Assembly: GCF_001437425.1 (NCBI RefSeq)
Contig: NZ_JQCD01000030.1
Location: 63,594-127,593 of the forward strand
Length of the DNA stretch: 64,000 nucleotides
Direction of reading: 5' to 3'
Origin: Weissella minor
GTDB lineage: Bacteria; Bacillota; Bacilli; Lactobacillales; Lactobacillaceae
The notes under the pieces: model-generated
Database searches by the model: none
Seen by the model: the letters and a program-made list of their open reading frames with translations, nothing else
What the model was told of the DNA's origin: nothing
In this document: piece by piece, positions 27,131-35,250 of the stretch
Layout of the letters: every line of letters begins with the position of its first letter
Position numbering within the stretch: the stretch's first letter is position 1
Position numbers and translations under genes: made by a program

Positions 27131-27637
27131 ATGAGCTTATTTAAAGTGGGAACAATCGTTAATACACACGGCATTCGTGGTGAAGTACGCGTGGTGCCAA
27201 TTACTGATTTCCCAGAAGAACGCTTCCAAGTGGGCGAACAATTAGTCATTGATGGTAAAACGCCAACGACCGTCGTGATCAAGACGGCCCGTGCCCATAA
27301 GCAATTTATTTTGTTGTCATTTGAAGATTTGCAAGATATTAATTTAATTGAACAATATAAAGGTCGTGATTTATTAGTTGATGAGTCTGATTTAAATGAA
27401 TTAGCCTCAGATGATGAATATTATTATCATCAGATTATTGGTCTAACGGTTATCGATCAAGCAACCCAACAAACGCTAGGTAAGGTGTCAGAAATTTTGG
27501 AATTACCAGCTAATGATGTGTGGGTGGTTAAGCAAAAGGGTGCCGATGATCTATTGTTGCCAAATATTAAACAAGTCATTGAACAAGTTGATTTAGAGCA
27601 AGGACAAGTGTTCGTCAATCAATTAGAGGAAATTTAG
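27131..27637 (+). CDS. rimM: Ribosome maturation factor RimM
   Basis: The ATG at 27131 follows AAAGAGG; the longer open frame runs back into the rpsP terminator and is not credible. The 168-residue protein has an N-terminal beta-barrel ([17 protein letters not shown]) and a PRC-barrel C-terminal domain ([14 protein letters not shown] to [13 protein letters not shown]). It binds uS19 and helps mature the 30S head. The trmD start follows after one base. Confidence 0.96.
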   Translation: MSLFKVGTIVNTHGIRGEVRVVPITDFPEERFQVGEQLVIDGKTPTTVVIKTARAHKQFILLSFEDLQDINLIEQYKGRDLLVDESDLNELASDDEYYYHQIIGLTVIDQATQQTLGKVSEILELPANDVWVVKQKGADDLLLPNIKQVIEQVDLEQGQVFVNQLEEI

Positions 27638-27638
27638 G

Positions 27639-28373
27639 ATGCGAATTGATGTATTAAGTTTGTTCCCTGGTATGTTTGCGCTAATGCGCGAATCAATTAT
27701 CGGTAAGACCATTGATAAAGGTTTGGTTGATTTTAATGTGGTTGATTTTCGTGATTATACGACAAATAAACATAATAAAGTGGATGATGAAATTTACGGT
27801 GGCGGACAAGGTATGCTCTTAATGCCACAACCAATCTTTGACGCCATCGAGGCGGTGGAAACTGACGCGGGTAGTCGTGGACGTGTTATTTTGATGGACC
27901 CAGCTGGTGAACGATTTACGCAAGCAAAAGCCGAAGAATTTGCCAAAGAAGAGCACTTAACTTTTATTGCAGGGCATTATGAAGGTTACGACGAGCGTAT
28001 TCGTGAATTGGTGACGGATGAAGTCTCGATTGGTGATTTTGTGTTGACTGGTGGTGAACTGGGCGCAATGACTGTCATTGATGCAACCGTACGTTTGTTG
28101 GAAGATGCATTGGGCGATGATATGTCAGCGGTCGATGATTCATTTTCAACAGGCTTATTGGAATATCCCCAGTACACACGCCCAGCTGAATTCAGAGGTT
28201 TAAAGGTACCAGAAGTCCTAACTTCAGGTAACCACGCTAAAATCGCCGAATGGAAGCAAAAAGAAGCCTTACGTCGGACCTACCAACGGCGACCAGATTT
28301 ATTAGATACTTATGAATTTACGCCAGAAGCGCAGCGTTTATTACGTGAAGTGAAGGCTGAGGAAAACAATTAA
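27639..28373 (+). CDS. trmD: tRNA (guanine-37-N1) methyltransferase TrmD
   Basis: This 244-residue SPOUT enzyme methylates G37 beside the anticodon to prevent frameshifting. Knot and binding motifs are visible: [45 protein letters not shown] and [18 protein letters not shown]. It is coupled to rimM and followed by rplS under a separate promoter. Confidence 0.97.
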   Translation: MRIDVLSLFPGMFALMRESIIGKTIDKGLVDFNVVDFRDYTTNKHNKVDDEIYGGGQGMLLMPQPIFDAIEAVETDAGSRGRVILMDPAGERFTQAKAEEFAKEEHLTFIAGHYEGYDERIRELVTDEVSIGDFVLTGGELGAMTVIDATVRLLEDALGDDMSAVDDSFSTGLLEYPQYTRPAEFRGLKVPEVLTSGNHAKIAEWKQKEALRRTYQRRPDLLDTYEFTPEAQRLLREVKAEENN

Positions 28374-28393
28374 GTTTAAATCTTGTTTAAGAC

Positions 28394-28422
28394 TTGAAAG
28401 TCTAAGATGAGTATGCTATATT
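28394..28422 (+). promoter_or_regulatory. Promoter of rplS
   Basis: TTGAAA (28394-28399) and TATATT (28417-28422) with 17-base spacing and a TG extension. AGACT-TGAA-AGTCT forms a small palindrome over the -35. Confidence 0.8.
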
Positions 28423-28426
28423 ACTT

Positions 28427-28500
28427 ATTGGTGTTTTCACCAAAATAAAACCCGATAATCCGCTGGCCGAATGGTGCATGATTGTTGATGAGGAGATAAG
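28427..28500 (+). promoter_or_regulatory. Candidate bL19 autoregulatory leader
   Basis: The 5' untranslated region of about 70 bases contains TTGGTG-TTTT-CACCAA and further pairable GC-rich sequence (CCGCTGGCCGAATGG) before the ribosome site. Ribosomal protein leaders before rplS are known in Firmicutes (L19 leader family). I cannot confirm the family consensus by eye. Confidence 0.45.
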
Positions 28501-28503
28501 ATT

Positions 28504-28857
28504 ATGCGTCAAAATGCATTGTTAGAAAAGCTTACTGCCGATCAACTACGTACGGACATTCCTGAATTCCGTGCTGGTGATACTGTTCGTGTTTACGCAC
28601 GAATTGTTGAAGGATCACGCGAACGTGTCCAATTGTTTGAAGGTGTGGTTGTAAAGCGCCGCGGAACTGGAATTCAAGCAACATATACTGTTCGTAAGAT
28701 TTCAAGTGGTGTTGGTGTGGAACGTACATTCCCATTGCACTCACCACGTGTTGACAAGATCGAAGTAGTTCGTCATGGTCGCGTTCGTCGTGCCAAGTTG
28801 TACTACTTGCGTGCATTGCAAGGTAAGGCTGCTCGTATTCCTGAAGCACGTCGTTAA
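28504..28857 (+). CDS. rplS: 50S ribosomal protein bL19
   Basis: The 117-residue protein has the family landmarks [43 protein letters not shown] and [14 protein letters not shown]. It lies at the 30S-50S interface. It forms a monocistronic unit with a structured leader and a strong terminator. Confidence 0.98.
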   Translation: MRQNALLEKLTADQLRTDIPEFRAGDTVRVYARIVEGSRERVQLFEGVVVKRRGTGIQATYTVRKISSGVGVERTFPLHSPRVDKIEVVRHGRVRRAKLYYLRALQGKAARIPEARR

Positions 28858-28878
28858 TTTACCTGGCTTATGCCGATT

Positions 28879-28916
28879 AAAAAAGACTGATTGCCTTGTG
28901 CGATCAGTCTTTTTTT
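28879..28916 (+). terminator. Terminator after rplS
   Basis: AAAAAGACTGAT pairs with GATCAGTCTTTTTTT after a loop of about ten bases. Confidence 0.88.
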
Positions 28917-28940
28917 GTATTGTGATGCGAATGTAACCGC

Positions 28941-28969
28941 TTGAATTTATGGGCAGTAAATGATAAATT
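28941..28969 (+). promoter_or_regulatory. Possible promoter of the tautomerase gene
   Basis: TTGAAT (28941-28946) and TAAATT (28964-28969) are 17 bases apart, 38 bases before the start codon. Confidence 0.4.
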
Positions 28970-29006
28970 TAGAGTATAAATAAAAGTGAGAAATGAGGAC
29001 TGAAGA

Positions 29007-29192
29007 ATGCCATTTGTACACGTTGAATTAGTTGAAGGCCGTACATCAGAACAATTGAAAGCGATGATGTCGGATATTACAGATGCTGTCGAAAAGAATA
29101 CAGGAGCACCACGTTCAGCCATTAAAGTGATTGTTGATGAAATGCGTGCTGATCGTTTTATGGATGGTGGAACATTACGTTCTGAAAAGTAA
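29007..29192 (+). CDS. 4-oxalocrotonate tautomerase family protein
   Basis: This small protein of 61 residues starts Met-Pro-Phe-Val; after Met removal Pro1 would be the catalytic base of the tautomerase superfamily. The sequence [18 protein letters not shown] and the [13 protein letters not shown] tail fit the 4-OT family, which forms hexamers of such short chains. The physiological substrate in lactic acid bacteria is unknown. It is a single gene between rplS and glpK with a modest hairpin after it. Confidence 0.85.
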   Translation: MPFVHVELVEGRTSEQLKAMMSDITDAVEKNTGAPRSAIKVIVDEMRADRFMDGGTLRSEK

Positions 29193-29202
29193 AGATATGT
29201 CA

Positions 29203-29229
29203 AAAAGAAGGTGAAAGCCTTTTTTTTTA
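29203..29229 (+). terminator. Weak terminator after the tautomerase gene
   Basis: AAGG and CCTT flank TGAAAG with a long T run. The stem is short, so termination may be partial and allow readthrough to glpK. Confidence 0.45.
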
Positions 29230-29255
29230 TCAAATGTAGAACAAAGGAAATCATA

Positions 29256-30773
29256 ATGGTGGAGCAATATATTTTATCAATTGATCAAGGGACAACGAGT
29301 ACACGTACGATTTTATTTGATCAAGATGGGCACGCTGTGGCCCATGCTAAAAAAGAAGTGCCACAGATTTTTCGTAAACCAGGTTGGGTTGAGCATGATG
29401 CGGCTGGTATTTGGAACGATACGAAACAGCTTTTGAATGAAGTAATTTTAAAAGCCAACATTGAACCTTATAAAGTTGCTGGAATTGGGATTACGAATCA
29501 ACGTGAAACAACGGTTCTATGGGACCGTATTACGGGTGAGCCCATTGCACCTGCGATTGTTTGGCAATCTAAACAGACCGATGATATTGCTGAAAAATTA
29601 AAGGATGAACACGAAGCCCTCATTTATGAGAAAACGGGACTTTGGGTCGATGCTTATTTTTCCGCGACTAAGATTATGTGGTTACTAGATACTGTTCCTG
29701 GAGCACGTCAAAAGGCTGAACAAGGGGACTTGCTATTTGGAACCATTGATAGCTGGCTATTATATAAGCTGACAGATGGGGCAGTCCATGCGACAGATTA
29801 TAGTAATGCTTCACGAACGATGTTGTTTAATATCCATACCTTGGACTGGGATGACGATTTGTTAGCGCTCTTCAATATTCCACGGGCAATGTTACCAAAT
29901 GTCGAAGATTCGGCCCATGTTTTTGGCTATACGGCTAATTATGTTTTCTTTGGACTACAGGTACCTATTTCTGGAATTGCAGGGGATCAACAGGCTGCCT
30001 TATTTGGACATCAAGCCTTTAAGGTGGGGGATGTTAAAAATACCTACGGAACTGGTTCATTCATCGTTATGAATACGGGGGACAAGGTTGCCGAATCAGA
30101 GAATGGCTTATTATCAACAATTGCCTATAGCTTGGATGGACATGTAACCTATGCTTTAGAAGGTTCAGTCTTTATTGCTGGCGCCGCGATTCAATGGTTA
30201 CGTGACGGGTTAGAATTAATTAGCAATGCAAGTGAAACGTCTGATTTAGCGAAGCAATCGCGGATTCAACATCCTGAATTCATTTATATGGTGCCATCTT
30301 TTACTGGATTGGGCGCACCTTATTGGGATCAGCAGACACGTGGTGCCATGTTTGGCTTGACACGTTCGTCAACCAAAGCGGATGTTGTTCGCGCAACGGT
30401 CGAATCATTGGCGTACCAAACACGTGATGTGATGACAGCGATGATGCATGACACGAATTTAGAAATGGATTCATTTGTTGTAGATGGTGGTGCAGCGGTT
30501 AATGATTACTTACAGCAATTCCAAGCTGATTTACTTCAGATGCCAGTGCAAAGACCAGAACAGTTAGAGACAACAGCACTCGGGGTTGCTTTCTTGGCCG
30601 GACTTGGTGTTGGCTATTGGTCAGGTATCGATGCGTTGCCTGAGTTGGATGAAAATCATATTAAGATGCCTGATTTAGCCTTAGCTGAGGAAATGGATGC
30701 CACGTATCGTCGTTGGCAAAAGGCAGTTAGAGCTGCGCAAACGTTCCCTTTGCAGGATGAATTCAAATCCTAA
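29256..30773 (+). CDS. glpK: Glycerol kinase
   Basis: The ATG at 29256 follows AAAGGAAA. The 505-residue FGGY kinase phosphorylates glycerol. Motifs are SIDQGTTSTRTILFD, ITNQRETTVLWDR, the SIAGDQQAALFGH-type segment (here SGIAGDQQAALFGH) and EGSVFIAGAAIQWLRD. Firmicute enzymes are activated when the phosphocarrier HPr phosphorylates a His in a Tyr-His-Phe-Phe/Tyr-Gly loop (His230 in B. subtilis, His232 in enterococci). Here residue 230 is Val (NYVFFG), so that switch appears absent. No glpF or glpD gene is adjacent. Confidence 0.95.
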   Translation: MVEQYILSIDQGTTSTRTILFDQDGHAVAHAKKEVPQIFRKPGWVEHDAAGIWNDTKQLLNEVILKANIEPYKVAGIGITNQRETTVLWDRITGEPIAPAIVWQSKQTDDIAEKLKDEHEALIYEKTGLWVDAYFSATKIMWLLDTVPGARQKAEQGDLLFGTIDSWLLYKLTDGAVHATDYSNASRTMLFNIHTLDWDDDLLALFNIPRAMLPNVEDSAHVFGYTANYVFFGLQVPISGIAGDQQAALFGHQAFKVGDVKNTYGTGSFIVMNTGDKVAESENGLLSTIAYSLDGHVTYALEGSVFIAGAAIQWLRDGLELISNASETSDLAKQSRIQHPEFIYMVPSFTGLGAPYWDQQTRGAMFGLTRSSTKADVVRATVESLAYQTRDVMTAMMHDTNLEMDSFVVDGGAAVNDYLQQFQADLLQMPVQRPEQLETTALGVAFLAGLGVGYWSGIDALPELDENHIKMPDLALAEEMDATYRRWQKAVRAAQTFPLQDEFKS

Positions 30774-30808
30774 TATTAAATTTGTGTTACGAAAGCTTAA
30801 AAATAAAG

Positions 30809-30960
30809 TTAAACTTAATTATTTAAAGATGAAGTAATCAAAAGTGCGTGTGACACATTTTTGATTACTTTTTTTGTGCATTAGCACAAGCTTTATTCTG
30901 CATGTGACACATTTTTGTCTAAATGCTCGTCTTAAAATGCGTTGGTTTAAACTTAATTAT
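30809..30960. repeat. Paired short direct repeats downstream of glpK
   Basis: TTAAACTTAATTAT occurs at 30809-30822 and 30947-30960. TGTGACACATTTTTG occurs at 30849-30863 and 30903-30917. The order is A-B-B-A with all copies in the same orientation. TGTG-A-CACA within the second motif is itself an inverted repeat. Confidence 0.7.
30832..30876 (+). terminator. Terminator after glpK
   Basis: AAGTAATCAAAA pairs with TTTTGATTACTT and is followed by T. The loop holds one copy of the TGTGACACA motif. Confidence 0.85.
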
Positions 30961-31050
30961 GCTGGATTTTGACTAAAAATGGTCCGCAAAAGTAGGCCAA
31001 TTTACGGTATTATGGTACTAATAAATGTGTGAATTAGAGGGGATAGTGAA

Positions 31051-32154
31051 ATGGGAAATAAAACTAATAAATTGGTTGTTAGTGGAATGGTTGGGGCCTT
31101 TGGTGTCATTGGGGTGACACAAGTCCCTGCTGTGCAAGCTGCAATGACGCATTATGAACAAGCCGAAAAGGCAACCAGCCAACAAGCAATTGATGCTGAC
31201 CCAGTTCATCAAGCAGTTCATGAAAATTTGAAGTCATTAACTGGTCAAACCGTTGCTAAGCAAGCGCAACCAAGTACGCCTAAACCTGATAAAGTTAAGA
31301 AAGCACCAATATCGGATCAAACGAAGACCCGTCGTGCCGTAGAAAATAAAACTGAACAGACTAATCAAACGCAAGCAAAGGCTGCGTCGGCAGCACAATC
31401 AGCAAGTCTTCAAGAACAAGAGCGTCTAGAAAAGATTAATGCCTCACAGTCAATGGCTGAAAGTATTGCTGTGAGCGAACAACAAACAGCTGAATCAGCA
31501 GCACAAGCGGAATCAGAAGCAGCCATGCAAGCAGCATTAGAAGAACAATCTGCTCAGGCTGAGCAGCAAGCACAAGCAGAGGCAGAAGCAGAAGCAGCGG
31601 CTGCTCAACAAGCGCAAGCAGAAGATGATGCAGCACAAGCAGCACCGGCTGAAAGTGAAGCAGTTGAGATTATCCCGGCATCAACGACGACTTCAACTGC
31701 AGATTCAGCATCTGAAGTTGCAAGTACCAGTGTTGCTGATTTGGACACATGGCAAAGTATTGCCGATGAACAAGATGAGCAGTCAAAGTCTGAAGACGTT
31801 CAGTTAAATGAGCAAAATGATATGACACAGGCAGCTAATAAAGTTGTACAAGCTGGTACAGCGGAAACATCTGGTCAACTTGTTGCGCAATCATATGAAC
31901 ATGCAACTGGTCAATCATTACCAACAAATACAACTGAACAAGAAAGTTATCTAGAAACAACCGATCTAGATGGCTCAGATGTTCAGGATGTGGCTAACGC
32001 TGGAGATGTCGTTTTCTGGGGTGATCATGGCACATCATATCAATCTGGTATTTACATTGGTGAAAATCAAGTGGTGACTGTTCCTGATAACGATGGGACA
32101 GCTCAAGTTCAAACAATCGATCAGAATCCAGCTTTTGTTGGAACGTTCGTTTAA
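31051..32154 (+). CDS. Secreted protein with degenerate NlpC/P60-like domain
   Basis: The 367-residue protein has a signal peptide (basic start, hydrophobic core, cleavage likely after AVQA near residue 31). A long low-complexity region rich in Ala, Gln, Glu and Ser follows (about 90-220). The C-terminal domain (about 265-367) matches the NlpC/P60 peptidoglycan hydrolase pattern: QSLPTNTTEQ, then AGDVVFWGD, then SGIYIGENQVV. The catalytic Cys of DCSG is Thr273 (ETSG), and the His of the SHVGIYIG-type motif is Gln331. It is therefore probably not a hydrolase; a wall-binding or structural role is possible. Confidence 0.75.
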   Translation: MGNKTNKLVVSGMVGAFGVIGVTQVPAVQAAMTHYEQAEKATSQQAIDADPVHQAVHENLKSLTGQTVAKQAQPSTPKPDKVKKAPISDQTKTRRAVENKTEQTNQTQAKAASAAQSASLQEQERLEKINASQSMAESIAVSEQQTAESAAQAESEAAMQAALEEQSAQAEQQAQAEAEAEAAAAQQAQAEDDAAQAAPAESEAVEIIPASTTTSTADSASEVASTSVADLDTWQSIADEQDEQSKSEDVQLNEQNDMTQAANKVVQAGTAETSGQLVAQSYEHATGQSLPTNTTEQESYLETTDLDGSDVQDVANAGDVVFWGDHGTSYQSGIYIGENQVVTVPDNDGTAQVQTIDQNPAFVGTFV

Positions 32155-32157
32155 ATT

Positions 32158-32198
32158 AAAAAACACCGTTTTGTACTTAAGTACAAGACGGTGTTTTT
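32158..32198. terminator. Bidirectional terminator between convergent genes
   Basis: AAAAACACCGT-T-TTGTAC pairs with GTACAA-G-ACGGTGTTTTT. It serves the secreted-protein gene on the plus strand and the kinase gene on the minus strand. Confidence 0.9.
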
Positions 32199-32200
32199 AT

Positions 32201-32845
32201 TTAAGCTTGTTCAGCATCTAATTGCGCTAAGCGATCATCAATTTGTTGTAAAACAATTGCTTGATTAGCAGGATCTTCCAAGTTATATGTTTGTAAATCA
32301 ACCATCATTTTTGGTGAAGCATCATATTCTTCGTACCATGTTTGATAGGCTGACCACATTTTAAAGTAGTAGTCACGTAATTCTTGATTATCGTCAAATT
32401 GTTCGTAGTCACGACCACGTTTCTTGATACGGTATAAAATCGTATCAAAATCAGCATTTGAAAAAACCATCAAATCGGGGCGTTTTTTGGGCATTGACTG
32501 TAATTCAGACATCATATTATCGAGTAATTGCATATATACGGTTAATTCAGCATCCGAAATATTACCTTCTCGATGATTTTCTTGAGTGAAGAGGGCATCT
32601 TCGTAAATTGAACGATCTAAGACATTGTTATCATCTGCCAATGCCTGCTTAATCATGGCGAAACGCTTATTCAAAAAATAAATTTGAAGTAAGAAACCGT
32701 ATTGCTTTGGATCTGCATAATAAAGTGGTAAGACAGGATTTTCTCCAACTGGTTCGAAAAAAGCTTGTGTCCCCAAATGTTTTGCAATTAAATCTGTTAA
32801 TGTTGTTTTACCAACGCCAATCATACCTGCTGTGATAATCACCAT
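32201..32845 (-). CDS. Deoxynucleoside kinase (dGK/dCK family)
   Basis: This 214-residue kinase has a P-loop (GMIGVGKTTL), the substrate-binding EPVGENP, the DRSIYED motif and an Arg-rich lid (RIKKRGRDYEQF). The family phosphorylates deoxyadenosine, deoxyguanosine or deoxycytidine for nucleotide salvage. Lactobacilli usually carry paired dAK/dGK genes in tandem, but only one is here. Its exact specificity cannot be read from the sequence. The deoxyribosyltransferase at 57.8 kb could supply its substrates. Confidence 0.88.
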   Translation of the reverse strand: MVIITAGMIGVGKTTLTDLIAKHLGTQAFFEPVGENPVLPLYYADPKQYGFLLQIYFLNKRFAMIKQALADDNNVLDRSIYEDALFTQENHREGNISDAELTVYMQLLDNMMSELQSMPKKRPDLMVFSNADFDTILYRIKKRGRDYEQFDDNQELRDYYFKMWSAYQTWYEEYDASPKMMVDLQTYNLEDPANQAIVLQQIDDRLAQLDAEQA

Positions 32846-32900
32846 GATTGTCCTTCTTCCTTTAGGATTTCGTTAGTCGATACCTAACGTGCCGATAACT

Positions 32901-32929
32901 ATCTTAGCTAATTAATTCTTTGAATGCAA
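32901..32929 (-). promoter_or_regulatory. Promoter of the deoxynucleoside kinase gene
   Basis: On the minus strand TTGCAT (32929-32924) and TAAGAT (32906-32901) are spaced by 17 bases. Confidence 0.7.
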
Positions 32930-32962
32930 TTCTTGACAAATTTAAAAAAGACGCGTGCAAAA

Positions 32963-32987
32963 CAAAAACGCCCAATTTTGGGCGTTT
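32963..32987 (-). terminator. Terminator after mscL
   Basis: On the minus strand AACGCCCAA pairs with TTGGGCGTT and is followed by a T-rich stretch. Confidence 0.85.
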
Positions 32988-32994
32988 AGGAACT

Positions 32995-33432
32995 TTATTT
33001 TTCTAAATTCTGTTGGCTAGTTATTTGCTTGTTTGAAGTTGGCGTATTTTGTTGTTCAAGTTGTTCCAAAATTGATTGCAAAACTTCCAATTCAGTTGGA
33101 TCTGCTTCTTCATCTTCAGGATTTTTACCTGTTGCAAGTTGACGCGCTTTGTTCATTGACTTAATCATTAAGAAAATAACAAAGGCCGTTAATAAGAATG
33201 TAATGGTGCTTGAAATAAAGCTTCCCATTTTAATTTGAGCCGGTCCAATATGAAAAACAAACTCAGTAAATGAAATTGAGCCAGTAAAAATACCAATAAT
33301 TGGCATAAAGATATCATCAACTAAAGCAGTTAACAAAGTTTGGAACGCGCCCCCCATGATGAACGCAATGGCCATATCCATGATGTTACCATCTGCAACA
33401 AAATCACGGAATTCCTTAAAAAATGATTTCAT
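32995..33432 (-). CDS. mscL: Large-conductance mechanosensitive channel MscL
   Basis: This 145-residue channel protein opens under membrane tension to release solutes during osmotic downshock. It begins with the amphipathic FFKEFRDFVADGNIMDMA and has the first pore helix (AIAFIMGGAFQTLLTALVDDI). An external loop, a second helix (SSTITFLLTAFVIFLMI) and a charged cytoplasmic helix follow. The ATG is preceded by AGGAG on the minus strand. A single gene unit. Confidence 0.96.
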   Translation of the reverse strand: MKSFFKEFRDFVADGNIMDMAIAFIMGGAFQTLLTALVDDIFMPIIGIFTGSISFTEFVFHIGPAQIKMGSFISSTITFLLTAFVIFLMIKSMNKARQLATGKNPEDEEADPTELEVLQSILEQLEQQNTPTSNKQITSQQNLEK

Positions 33433-33632
33433 AATACTCTCCTAAAAAAATTTTTAACAAACACACTTTATCATAAATGGTCATTTAAATTGGAACTAAC
33501 GCGATGGATGCTAGAAAATTTTAATAATCTGATACCAATGTTAAAGCTGCTGATTCTAGTCTAAATCACTATCACATTGGCGCAAAGTTGTGTAAAATGT
33601 GAAGGAAAGAGTTTGCAGAAAGTGGGTTAGTG

Positions 33633-33863
33633 ATGCGGGGATTAATATTTGCGTTATTTTGCGGAATAACGATTATGTTTTTTGTGGGGTTATCAATGTT
33701 AAGCCAGCTATACGCCTGGCCATTGTGGCTCTCAATTGTGGCTTTTATTTTAGCTGTGATTATTTTTACTTACTTAATGGCACGATTAACTTTAAAAATG
33801 AATCGATCTAAGCAAGCAAAGCAACAACAAAAGGAGCATACAGACGATGGAAACGAAGCGTAG
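33633..33863 (+). CDS. Small two-helix membrane protein, unknown function
   Basis: A 76-residue protein (ATG at 33633, preceded by an in-frame GTG). Two hydrophobic helices (IFALFCGITIMFFVGLSML and LSIVAFILAVIIFTYLMA) are separated by a short loop. The C-terminal tail is basic then polar and Gln/Lys-rich. I do not recognise a family. Its 3' end overlaps the protease gene by 17 bases in another frame, so the two are probably translated together and may form a unit in the membrane. Confidence 0.7.
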   Translation: MRGLIFALFCGITIMFFVGLSMLSQLYAWPLWLSIVAFILAVIIFTYLMARLTLKMNRSKQAKQQQKEHTDDGNEA

Positions 33864-34578
33864 TACATGGACCAATGCCTTTCAGGGTTTGATTTGGATC
33901 GTGGTGGGGATTATTTTAGACTTTATGATTCAAATTTTCGGAATTTCAGGTAGTCAAGGCTTAGCCATGAGTTTTGGACAACCAACAGAAGGCGTCTTTG
34001 CGATCTGTATGATGATTTTGATTGTTGCCGTACTTGGTGTAATGACCTACTGGACTTTAATGTATGCGATTCATCAGATTAGTCCCAAAGTCGGACTCCA
34101 TCCTTATAACCGAGAGAAGGCTAAATGGATTTGGTATGGTTATGGTTTGATTATTTTGAGTAGCATGGCGGTCGGAATGCTACGTGTTTTCATTACCGGT
34201 GATGCTAGCCAAGCTGAAAATCAACGTATGCTAGAAGAGTTAGCCAGCCGTGGTTCATTTGGCTTAATCTTTATTATTGTACTGGCAGTTGGTGTGGCAC
34301 CTATTATTGAAGAATTGATTTTTAGAGGGGTTGTCTTAAATTATTTCTTTAAAAATAGTTGGTGGTGGACTAATGTGATTTTGTCAGCCGTCTTATTCGG
34401 TTATTTCCACGTTTATTCAGCATTTAATTTCTTTGACTTTTTACAGTATAGTTTAATGGGACTTGTTTTAGCATTCGTTTACAAACGGACACGCCAGATT
34501 CAGTATGCGATGGCCTTACATTTTGTTAATAATGCGGTTTCGATGATTGTCTTGAGTCTGTCATTATTCTTAAGTTAA
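33847..34578 (+). CDS. CPBP-family intramembrane metalloprotease
   Basis: The 243-residue polytopic protein has the CPBP/Abi signature: PIIEELIFRG (two Glu plus Arg), then GYFHVYS, then HFVNNAV near the C-terminus. These are the motifs expected to hold zinc inside the membrane, as in Rce1-like proteases. Members are linked to prenyl-protein processing, bacteriocin immunity or regulation, and its role here is unknown. The ATG is preceded by AAAGGAG within the upstream membrane-protein gene. No bacteriocin gene is nearby. Confidence 0.85.
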   Translation: METKRSTWTNAFQGLIWIVVGIILDFMIQIFGISGSQGLAMSFGQPTEGVFAICMMILIVAVLGVMTYWTLMYAIHQISPKVGLHPYNREKAKWIWYGYGLIILSSMAVGMLRVFITGDASQAENQRMLEELASRGSFGLIFIIVLAVGVAPIIEELIFRGVVLNYFFKNSWWWTNVILSAVLFGYFHVYSAFNFFDFLQYSLMGLVLAFVYKRTRQIQYAMALHFVNNAVSMIVLSLSLFLS

Positions 34579-34644
34579 ACAAGAATGTTATTTTTTCCAA
34601 AACTAGCTTATAATAGTATAAGAAATAGATGGAGGGTATTAATA

Positions 34645-35166
34645 ATGACAAATTATTTACACACAACTTTTGGCAGTCAAAAAGTGCTACAAACAATTAT
34701 TGAACAACATCCGCACAATGAATTGCTACTGACGGTTGATGATCAGGATCAAACAAATTTTCAACTCTTAGAGCAACTGCCATCAGAAACGTCTGTTTTT
34801 GAAACGCCAGTCAGCTACCAAGTTTTAGCAGCCGATGGTGCCAAAGAGGGTATTCGTGGCTGGTTGCATTTTACATTTTTGACTTTACCAAGTGAAGAGC
34901 AACAAGCATTTATTAAGCAATGGTCGAATTATCAAAACCAAAAACTAGCCTCAGTTGAGGGGTTAATTACGAGTGAATTATTGCAACGCACAGATGAACG
35001 GAATCAGTTTGCAATTATGACCACATGGACTGTTCGGGATTACTACACCATTTGGGATACAGCTAGTCAGGGACCGTTGAAAAAGTATACGGATCTTGCC
35101 TCACGCTACAATGTCCGTAAGCGAAGCTACTCACCAGCAGCGTTTACGAAACAGCAATTACGTTAA
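34645..35166 (+). CDS. Antibiotic biosynthesis monooxygenase-like domain protein
   Basis: The ATG at 34645 follows TGGAGGG; a longer frame from 34585 runs through the promoter-like TATAAT at 34609 and is unlikely. The 173-residue protein has an unremarkable N-terminal half. Its C-terminal half resembles ABM domains of the HmoB/TRAP type (WSNYQNQKLASVEG, FAIMTTWTVRDYYTIWDT). Those proteins include haem-degrading enzymes, but I cannot place haem ligands here with confidence. Function is open. A single-gene unit before mecA. Confidence 0.6.
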   Translation: MTNYLHTTFGSQKVLQTIIEQHPHNELLLTVDDQDQTNFQLLEQLPSETSVFETPVSYQVLAADGAKEGIRGWLHFTFLTLPSEEQQAFIKQWSNYQNQKLASVEGLITSELLQRTDERNQFAIMTTWTVRDYYTIWDTASQGPLKKYTDLASRYNVRKRSYSPAAFTKQQLR

Positions 35167-35200
35167 AAAGCTGGGCTGGCTGTTCTTTTATTCGTAAACT

Positions 35201-35209
35201 TGCTATAAT
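35201..35209 (+). promoter_or_regulatory. Extended -10 promoter of mecA
   Basis: TG-C-TATAAT lies about 40 bases before the mecA start, after a weak hairpin behind the previous gene. Confidence 0.65.
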
Positions 35210-35250
35210 GTTTAGTTATAAATAACGAGAAGGGAGCCCGAAATAGACTG

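Noticed and set aside
29210-29232. Possible cre site before glpK (TGAAAGCC followed by T)
   Set aside because: The right half lacks the expected CA end and the sequence is better explained as a weak terminator.
33433-33632. Possible gene or RNA in the gap between mscL and the small membrane protein
   Set aside because: No open frame of note, no hairpin with T tract and no clear promoter; it appears to be simple divergent upstream sequence.
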